A stretch of DNA of 18,265 nucleotides, from assembly GCA_007127625.1 (NCBI GenBank), contig SKYZ01000174.1:1-18265 (forward strand), written 5' to 3'. Shown here piece after piece: positions 13,998 through 18,265 of the stretch (its first letter is position 1; every line of letters starts with the position of its first letter). A program made the position numbers and the translations under genes. The stretch comes from Aquisalimonas sp. (GTDB lineage Bacteria; Pseudomonadota; Gammaproteobacteria; Nitrococcales; Aquisalimonadaceae). Below the pieces are notes generated by a model. That model worked only from the letters and a program-made list of their open reading frames with translations, did no database searches and was not told where the DNA came from.

Positions 13998-14014
13998 CGG
14001 ACGCTGCCGTCAGC
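13993..14014. terminator. Palindrome spanning both stop codons of convergent genes
   Basis: GCTGACGG / ACGCTG loop / CCGTCAGC is a perfect 8-bp dyad. Its left arm contains the TGA stop of the plus-strand 74-aa gene and its right arm the TGA stop of the minus-strand gene. No U-tract follows on either strand. It may be a shared bidirectional transcript end. Confidence 0.4.
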
Positions 14015-14456
14015 TGCTACCCGTGGTTCCCTGCTGACGCGCCGTGTTATGGCGGATGCGGGCGAGCTGGCCGCGCAGTGCCTCGGGAATGGTCACCTCC
14101 GAGCCCAGCATCAGAACCAGGCGCCGGACGTCGTCGTCCTTGGCGAGAATGCGCTGGAACGCCCGCTGGACGCTGGGTTTCTCCAGTGCATTGTGGAAAT
14201 CGCGAACCAGGTAGATGCCGTAGTGGCGGCTGGCGGCCACGTAGCCCAGCGCATCTGTAAGACTGCGAGTGTGGGGAATGAAAATCCGCTCGGTGCCCAG
14301 GCGGTAGAGCCCGTCATTAGGGGACCAGCCATACACGGCACGGCCCGTCGTCAGGGTCAGGCGCTTGAAGGCCTCGACCACGCGATCCGGCTCAGTGGTT
14401 TCGAGCACCGCCAGGCGGAACTCCGAATCAACGACTTTGTGCAGACTCTCGATCAT
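14010..14456 (-). CDS. Stand-alone Ycf46 N-domain-like protein (148 aa)
   Basis: I see no enzyme motif and no P-loop. The sequence (SEFRLAVLETTEPDRVVEAFKRLT, then GRAVYGWSPNDGLYRL and TDALGYVAASRHYGIYLVRDFHNALEKPSVQRAFQRIL, then RRLVLMLGSEVTIPEALR) follows the layout of the N-terminal domain of Ycf46-type AAA+ ATPases: an RxPLIY-like strand, a W-S-x-x-x-G-L turn, a D-F-H segment with flanking helix, and a P-x-L end. Here it stands alone without the ATPase module. The ATG at 14456 has AAGGA 9 nt upstream; a GTG at 14480 has no good SD. Role unknown; an adaptor or a degenerate ATPase remnant are options. The upstream 87 bp carry hairpins and a GTGA-N6-TCAC site. Confidence 0.7.
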   Translation of the reverse strand: MIESLHKVVDSEFRLAVLETTEPDRVVEAFKRLTLTTGRAVYGWSPNDGLYRLGTERIFIPHTRSLTDALGYVAASRHYGIYLVRDFHNALEKPSVQRAFQRILAKDDDVRRLVLMLGSEVTIPEALRGQLARIRHNTARQQGTTGSS

Positions 14457-14471
14457 GTGGCGGGATCCTTG

Positions 14472-14517
14472 GTTCTCCACGGCGTTCCATGCGCTGCGTC
14501 AGCGTAGCATGGAGAAC
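14472..14517 (-). promoter_or_regulatory. Leader with two mutually exclusive hairpins
   Basis: Just before the Ycf46-N-like gene, the minus strand can form a hairpin at 14513-14486 (TCCATGC with GCATGGA, inner GCTG/CAGC). Alternatively it can pair 14517-14510 (GTTCTCCA) with 14479-14472 (TGGAGAAC). The two share bases, so only one can form. The second ends beside the SD AAGGA. It could equally serve as a terminator of the upstream glycosylase gene. Pairings seen; role inferred. Confidence 0.35.
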
Positions 14518-14533
14518 TGAATCGGAACTATCC

Positions 14534-14547
14534 GTGACGGGCGTCAC
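14534..14547. promoter_or_regulatory. CRP/FNR-family-like dyad GTGA-N6-TCAC
   Basis: The site reads GTGACGGGCGTCAC, the core spacing and half-sites of CRP/Vfr/FNR-type regulators, flanked by C and T rather than the ideal T and A. It is centred ~84 bp upstream of the Ycf46-N-like start codon and overlaps the glycosylase stop codon. A single short match in GC-rich DNA is weak evidence. Confidence 0.25.
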
Positions 14548-15209
14548 TGTTTGGCAAAATCACCCACCACGGATGCACGACCCACGGGGCAATCGCCATG
14601 CAACGGACACTCTCCGCACCGGGGGCGAGGCCGGCAGATACCATTGCCCAGCCGCACGATCAGAGCATGGTACTCGTTGAAGAGCCCGCTGTCTCTCGGT
14701 AGGCCGGCGTGGAAATGATCGGCAATCGCGCCGTAGGATTCGTCGCCGACCAGTACGCCCAGCCGGGTGAAGATGCGCCGGGTATAGGCATCCACGACGA
14801 ACACCGGGCGCTGGAAGACATACAACAGAATGCTGTCCGCCGTCTCCTCGCCCACGCCGTTGACCTGCAGCAGCCGGCGCCGCAGAGCGTCGGTATCCCA
14901 CCGCCGCCAGGCCTCCACCCCGCCATCGTCCAGCAGCACCGCCGTGAGGTTCTGCAGTCGCCGGGCCTTGATGTTGAAGTACCCGGCCGGACGAATCTGC
15001 TCGGCCAGTTGCCCCGCGGGCAACGCCATGATCGCCCCGGGCTCGAGCAGACCCGCCCCGCGCAGATTGGCGATGGCCCGCTCGACGTTTCGCCAGGCCG
15101 TGTTCTGGGTGAGCACGGCGCCGACCATCACCTCGTAGTCGGTATCCGCCGGCCACCAGTGCTGGTCGCCGAAGGCGGCGTGCAGGGTATCGAAGAGCTG
15201 CCGGAGCAT
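14544..15209 (-). CDS. HhH-GPD DNA glycosylase, endonuclease III / MagIII-like, with 4Fe-4S cluster (221 aa)
   Basis: A base-excision repair glycosylase fold. VMVGAVLTQNTAWRNVERAI (~27-46) is the conserved helix start. The helix-hairpin-helix is VNGVGEETADSILLYVF and the catalytic Asp lies in VVDAYTRRIF. The Lys found in E. coli Nth (GVGRKTA) is Glu here (GVGEETA), so a lyase step like that of Nth is unlikely. That fits 3-methyladenine-type MagIII relatives. The cluster cysteines near the C-terminus are spaced C-x5-C-x2-C-x5-C. ATG at 15209 is given, but GTG at 15221 overlaps the rluB stop (GTGA) and would add four residues; neither has a strong SD. It follows rluB in the trpS-scpAB operon. 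Confidence 0.88.
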   Translation of the reverse strand: MLRQLFDTLHAAFGDQHWWPADTDYEVMVGAVLTQNTAWRNVERAIANLRGAGLLEPGAIMALPAGQLAEQIRPAGYFNIKARRLQNLTAVLLDDGGVEAWRRWDTDALRRRLLQVNGVGEETADSILLYVFQRPVFVVDAYTRRIFTRLGVLVGDESYGAIADHFHAGLPRDSGLFNEYHALIVRLGNGICRPRPRCGECPLHGDCPVGRASVVGDFAKQ

Positions 15210-15217
15210 CGGGCCGG

Positions 15218-16054
15218 TCACCGCCGCCGGGTCTGCTTCTTCCGCGGCCGTTGCGATGCCTTGCGCCCGGGTGGCTCTCCCGCGGGGCTGATGAGGGTGG
15301 TCGGGTCCAGATCCACGGCCTTGCACAGCCGGGTCAGCATCTCTCCCCCCAGGAAACGGACCTTGCCCCGGGGCAGATCCTGCGGCAGCCGCACGGGCCC
15401 GTAGCGCACGCGAATCAGCCGGCTCACGGTAACGCCCTGGGACTCCCACAGCCGCCGCACCTCGCGTTGCCGCCCCTCGCGGACGACCACGTGGTACCAG
15501 ACGTTTTCGCCGGCGCCGCCCACCGCCTCCACGGAGTCGAACCGGGCTTCACCGTCCTCCAGGGTCACGCCGGCCAGCAGCCGGTCGATCACCGCCTGGT
15601 CCACGCTGCCGTAAAGCCGGCAGGCGTATTCCCGCTCCAGTTCCCATTTCGGGTGCATGAGCCGGTTGGCCAGTTCGCCGTCATTGGTGAACAGCAGCAG
15701 CCCCAGGGTGTTCAGATCCAGCCGGCCGATATTGATCCAGCGCCCCTGCCCCAGTCGGGGTAGATTCTCGAACACCGTGGGCCGGCCCTCCGGGTCGTTC
15801 CGGCTGGTCACCTCCCCCACGGGTTTGTGGTACATGATGACCTTGCGCCGCAGGCCCGTGAGGCGCTCGCGGGGGACGCGCTGTCCGTCCACGGCGATAT
15901 GCTCGGTGCCGGTGACGCGATCGCCGAGGCCGGCAACATTGCCGTTCACGCGCACGCGGCCGTCGCTGATCCAGCCCTCGATCTCCCGCCGCGACCCCAG
16001 GCCGGCCCGCGCCAGCACTTTCTGCAATTTCTCGTCCTGCGTCTCGTCATTCAT
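15218..16054 (-). CDS. rluB: 23S rRNA pseudouridine synthase, RluB type (278 aa)
   Basis: RluB isomerises uridine 2605 of 23S rRNA (E. coli numbering). Residues ~8-65 are an S4 RNA-binding domain (EKLQKVLARAGLGSRREIEGWISDG...VNG). The catalytic domain holds Asp113 in GRLDLNTLGLLLFTNDG, then HPKWELEREY and REGRQREVRRLWESQG. The C-terminus is a basic tail (GRKASQRPRKKQTRRR). RluB, rather than RluF or RsuA, is chosen because of the scpA-scpB-rluB order and the length. ATG 16054 lies 8 nt inside the scpB 3' end, with GGAG upstream. Confidence 0.93.
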   Translation of the reverse strand: MNDETQDEKLQKVLARAGLGSRREIEGWISDGRVRVNGNVAGLGDRVTGTEHIAVDGQRVPRERLTGLRRKVIMYHKPVGEVTSRNDPEGRPTVFENLPRLGQGRWINIGRLDLNTLGLLLFTNDGELANRLMHPKWELEREYACRLYGSVDQAVIDRLLAGVTLEDGEARFDSVEAVGGAGENVWYHVVVREGRQREVRRLWESQGVTVSRLIRVRYGPVRLPQDLPRGKVRFLGGEMLTRLCKAVDLDPTTLISPAGEPPGRKASQRPRKKQTRRR

Positions 16055-16661
16055 CGCGTGGCTCCGCGTCCGGTGTTGCGGCGGACGCGTCCGCCTCTTC
16101 CGGGAACTTGAGGTCCAGTTCCGGGTGAATGTCGTCCAGGTCGCGCAGCTCCAGCAGTGACGGCAATTCGTCCAGGCTGGCCAGGTTGAAATAGTCCAGG
16201 AACTGCCGCGTGGTGCCGTACATGGCCGGCCGCCCCGGCACGTCCCGGTGACCCACGCTGCGCACCCAGCCACGCTCCTGCAGCGTGCGCATGATATTGG
16301 TGTTCACCGAGACGCCGCGGATCTCCTCGATCTCGCCCCGGGTCACGGGCTGGCGGTAGGCGATAATGGCCAGCGTTTCCAGCAGGGCGCGGGAGTAGCG
16401 CTGGGGCTTCTCCTCCCAGAGCCGCGACAGCCAGGGCGCAAGCTCGGTACGCACCTGGATCTGGTAGCCACTGGCCAGGGCCTTGAGTTCGATGCCGCGA
16501 CCTTCGTACTCCTTGTCAAGCTCCGCCAGAGCCGCCCGCAGACCGGCCTTGTCCGGCACATTGTTCTGGTCGAACAGGGTCTGCAGGTGATCCAGTGACA
16601 ACGGTCCGCCCGCGGCAAGAAGCGCCGCCTCGACAATGTGCTTGAGCGGTGGTGCTGCCAT
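16047..16661 (-). CDS. scpB: Segregation and condensation protein B (204 aa)
   Basis: ScpB is the winged-helix (kite) dimer that binds the kleisin ScpA in the SMC-ScpAB complex, which compacts and separates chromosomes. LKHIVEAALLAAGGPLSLDHL starts the first winged helix. SRALLETLAIIAYRQPVTRGEIEEIRGVSVNTNIMRTLQERGWV is the diagnostic second one, followed by GRPAMYGTTRQFLDYFNLASLDELP. The C-terminus is acidic. ATG 16661 has AGGA 9 nt upstream; that SD is part of the inverted-repeat element at 16665-16717. It overlaps rluB by 8 nt. Confidence 0.96.
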   Translation of the reverse strand: MAAPPLKHIVEAALLAAGGPLSLDHLQTLFDQNNVPDKAGLRAALAELDKEYEGRGIELKALASGYQIQVRTELAPWLSRLWEEKPQRYSRALLETLAIIAYRQPVTRGEIEEIRGVSVNTNIMRTLQERGWVRSVGHRDVPGRPAMYGTTRQFLDYFNLASLDELPSLLELRDLDDIHPELDLKFPEEADASAATPDAEPRDE

Positions 16662-16664
16662 TCC

Positions 16665-16717
16665 CTAGTGTCCTGCCCCGAAGTTTGGCGTGCTTTTCCC
16701 AGTGTCCTGGACACTAG
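16665..16717. repeat. 53-bp miniature inverted-repeat element at the scpA-scpB junction
   Basis: The ends are perfect 9-bp inverted repeats, CTAGTGTCC (16665-16673) and GGACACTAG (16709-16717). The right end is itself part of a dyad, AGTGTCCTGGACACT (16701-16715), so AGTGTCCTG also occurs twice in direct orientation (16667-16675, 16701-16709). The interior (CCCCGAAGTTTGGCGTGCTT...) resembles, from memory, sequences flanking REP-associated (RAYT) transposases. It supplies the scpA stop codon (TAG) and the scpB SD. Confidence 0.5.
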
Positions 16718-17532
16718 CCTCTGGCACGTATGTGGATCGGCGCCAGCGGCTCCGACTGCACGACTTCCACCATGGCCGCCTTGATCAGCTCCAGCAGCGC
16801 CAGAAAACTCACCACCACGCCGGCGCGCCCCTCCTCCGCGTTGAGCAGCTCGGCAAAGCCGGTGAAGTGCTCGGCATCCAGCCGCGCCAGTGTCTCGGTC
16901 ATGCGCTCGCGCACGGATAATGCCTCTTTCTGCACGTGATGGTGGGTGAACATTTCGGCACGGGTCATGACGTCCGCCAGTGCCGCCAGCAGCTCGCGCA
17001 TGTCGACTTCCGGCTCCCGCCGCTGCGGCTCCACGTCCGGCGCTTCGGCGGCCGCGGGGAAGAAGTCACGCCCCTGGCGCGGCAGCGCGTCCAGTTCCTC
17101 GCCGGCGACCTTGTAGCGCTCGTATTCCTGCAGACGACGCACCAGCTCGGCGCGTGGATCCTCTTCCTCGTCCTCCTGCGCCGGTGGGCGGGGAAGCAGC
17201 GTGCGCGACTTGATCTCCGCCAGCACAGCGGCCATGACCAGATACTCGGCGGCCAGTTCCAGGCGCAGTTCCTTCATGAGATCGACGTATTCCATGTACT
17301 GCCGGGTGATGGCGGCAATGGGCACGTCGAGGATATTCAGGTTCTGCTTGCGGATCAGGTACAGGAGCAGGTCCAGGGGGCCCTCGAAGGCCTCCAGGAA
17401 CACCTCCAGGGCGTCCGGCGGAATGTAGAGATCCCGCGGCAGCTCCTGCACGGGTTCGCCGCGCACGCGGGCGCTGGGCACTGCGCCCGGCTGTTCCTCC
17501 AGCAACCCGTCACTGTCCGCCGTATCCGTCAA
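16714..17532 (-). CDS. scpA: Segregation and condensation protein A, kleisin (272 aa, TTG start)
   Basis: ScpA bridges the SMC heads and binds ScpB. FEGPLDLLLYLIRKQNLNILDVPIAAITRQYMEYVDLM (~49-86) and AAEYLVMAAVLAEIKSRTLLP (~94-114) are unmistakable. An acidic linker (EDEEEDPRAELV) follows, and the C-terminal winged helix includes VVVSFLALLELIKAAMVEVVQ. The frame has no ATG before residue ~80, which is inside the domain. TTG at 17532 is taken as the start because GAAGGAG lies 10 nt upstream and a stop codon closes the frame 18 nt before it. A GTG at residue 23 has no SD. It lies 22 bp after trpS. Confidence 0.94.
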   Translation of the reverse strand: MTDTADSDGLLEEQPGAVPSARVRGEPVQELPRDLYIPPDALEVFLEAFEGPLDLLLYLIRKQNLNILDVPIAAITRQYMEYVDLMKELRLELAAEYLVMAAVLAEIKSRTLLPRPPAQEDEEEDPRAELVRRLQEYERYKVAGEELDALPRQGRDFFPAAAEAPDVEPQRREPEVDMRELLAALADVMTRAEMFTHHHVQKEALSVRERMTETLARLDAEHFTGFAELLNAEEGRAGVVVSFLALLELIKAAMVEVVQSEPLAPIHIRARG

Positions 17533-17554
17533 CGTCGCCCCGCTCCTTCAGGTT

Positions 17555-18265
17555 CTACCAGTACCGCAGGCCCATGAACCGGCGCACGTCATCCAGGGTT
17601 TCCCGGGCCGAGTCCCGCGCCTCTTCGACGCCGGAGGCGATGATGCTGCGCACTGTATCCGGATCCTCTTCGTATTCCCTGCCGCGCTCGCGGATGGGCC
17701 GCAGTTCCGCCTGCACCGCCTCGATCACCGGCTTCTTGCAGTCCAGGCAGCCGATGCCCGCACTGCGACAGCCGGTCTGCACCCAATCCCTGGTGTCGTC
17801 GTCGGAGTAGATCTTGTGGAAGTCCCACACCGGGCATTTCTCCGGCTCGCCGGGATCGGAGCGGCGCACGCGAGCGGGATCCGTGGGCATGGTGCGAATC
17901 TTCTGCTCCACTTCCCCGGGCTCGTCGCGCAGGGAGATGGTGTTGTGGTAGGACTTCGACATCTTGCGCCCGTCCAGCCCCGGCATGCGCGGGGAGGGCG
18001 TGAGCATGGCCCGGGGCTCGGGCAGTATGACCACGCCGCTGCCGTCCAGGTACCCGTACAGGCGTTCGCGGTCGGCCAGAGTGATGTTCTGCTGGTTGTC
18101 CAGTAGCGCCCGGGCCACTTCCAGGGATTCGGTGTCGCCACCCTCCTGATACTTGCGCCGGAGATCGAGGTAGAGCTTGTTGTTCTTCTTGCCCATTTTC
18201 TTTGCCGCCGCCAGCGCTTTGTCCTCGAACCCCGGTTCGCGGCCGAACTGGTGGTTGAAGCGCCG
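17555..18265 (-). CDS. trpS: Tryptophanyl-tRNA synthetase, 3' part
   Basis: The last 236 codons are in the window; the N-terminal half with the HIGH-type motif is missing. Class I synthetase charging tRNA-Trp. GRKMSKS follows MLTPSPRMPGLDG, the signature ATP-binding loop. The C-terminal part (CLDCKKPVIEAVQAELRPIRERGREYEEDP...ARETLDDVRRFMGL) is family-typical. Between RRFNHQFGREPG and VILPEPRAML there is an inserted, lysine-rich stretch of ~65 residues (AAAKKMGKKNNKLYLDLRRKYQEGG...) not found in the ~334-aa E. coli form; long TrpS of this kind occurs in Pseudomonas. The Met at 18196 is internal, since the frame stays open to the edge. It heads the scpA-scpB-rluB group within the window. Confidence 0.95.
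   Translation of the reverse strand, partial: RRFNHQFGREPGFEDKALAAAKKMGKKNNKLYLDLRRKYQEGGDTESLEVARALLDNQQNITLADRERLYGYLDGSGVVILPEPRAMLTPSPRMPGLDGRKMSKSYHNTISLRDEPGEVEQKIRTMPTDPARVRRSDPGEPEKCPVWDFHKIYSDDDTRDWVQTGCRSAGIGCLDCKKPVIEAVQAELRPIRERGREYEEDPDTVRSIIASGVEEARDSARETLDDVRRFMGLRYW

Noticed and set aside
15210..15449. 80-residue N-terminal extension of the DNA glycosylase
   Set aside because: It is a frame-shifted shadow of the end of rluB; the fold begins at the ATG at 15209 or the GTG at 15221.
1..18265. CRISPR array, tRNA or rRNA genes, prophage or toxin-antitoxin modules
   Set aside because: No regularly spaced repeats, no tRNA-like cloverleaf or rRNA signature, and no recognisable phage or toxin proteins were seen on either strand.

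Overview
This is a GC-rich, gene-dense stretch of a gammaproteobacterial chromosome. The order gyrA-serC-(serA)-pheA on one side and mtnA | mtaD-ubiG-mupP-(...)-yciK on the other matches the conserved Pseudomonas-type neighbourhood around gyrA (established knowledge). The ~390-residue SerA, the long TrpS with an insertion and the overall composition would fit a Chromatiales/Ectothiorhodospiraceae-like organism, but that placement is inference. No phage genes, transposase, CRISPR array, tRNA or rRNA were seen.

Layout, left to right. (1) Minus strand, 1-5685: gyrA -> serC -> serA -> pheA (pheA runs off the left edge). This couples DNA gyrase with serine synthesis and the entry to phenylalanine synthesis. 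A 150-bp gyrA-serC gap carries interlocking inverted repeats ending at the serC Shine-Dalgarno (SD) sequence. (2) Minus strand, 5952-8881: mtnA -> NYN/cold-shock-like fusion -> DUF3301 protein -> cyclophilin. The last three are joined by ATGA overlaps and end in a strong GC hairpin. (3) Plus strand, 9118-11989: mtaD -> ubiG -> mupP/gph-like phosphatase, diverging from mtnA. MtaD and MtnA are two steps of 5'-methylthioadenosine salvage through methylthioinosine. A 22-bp palindrome sits just upstream of mtaD. (4) Plus strand, 12113-13997: a degenerate squalene/phytoene-synthase-fold protein resembling mitochondrial NDUFAF6, a YciK-type SDR and a 74-residue conserved protein, all overlapping by 4 nt. 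(5) Minus strand, 14010-18265: trpS (runs off the right edge) -> scpA -> scpB -> rluB -> endonuclease III/MagIII-like glycosylase -> a stand-alone Ycf46-N-like protein. This block has a chromosome-segregation, translation and repair theme. A 53-bp miniature inverted-repeat element forms the scpA-scpB junction.

Most of the window is housekeeping. The parts that deserve a second look are the structured serC leader, the cyclophilin with a possible second start that removes its export signal, the NYN + OB-fold fusion, the active-site-less prenyl-synthase homologue, SerA with the catalytic Glu replaced by Asn, and the small palindromes at 9079-9100 and 16665-16717. I found no clear evidence of a wholly new multi-gene system.
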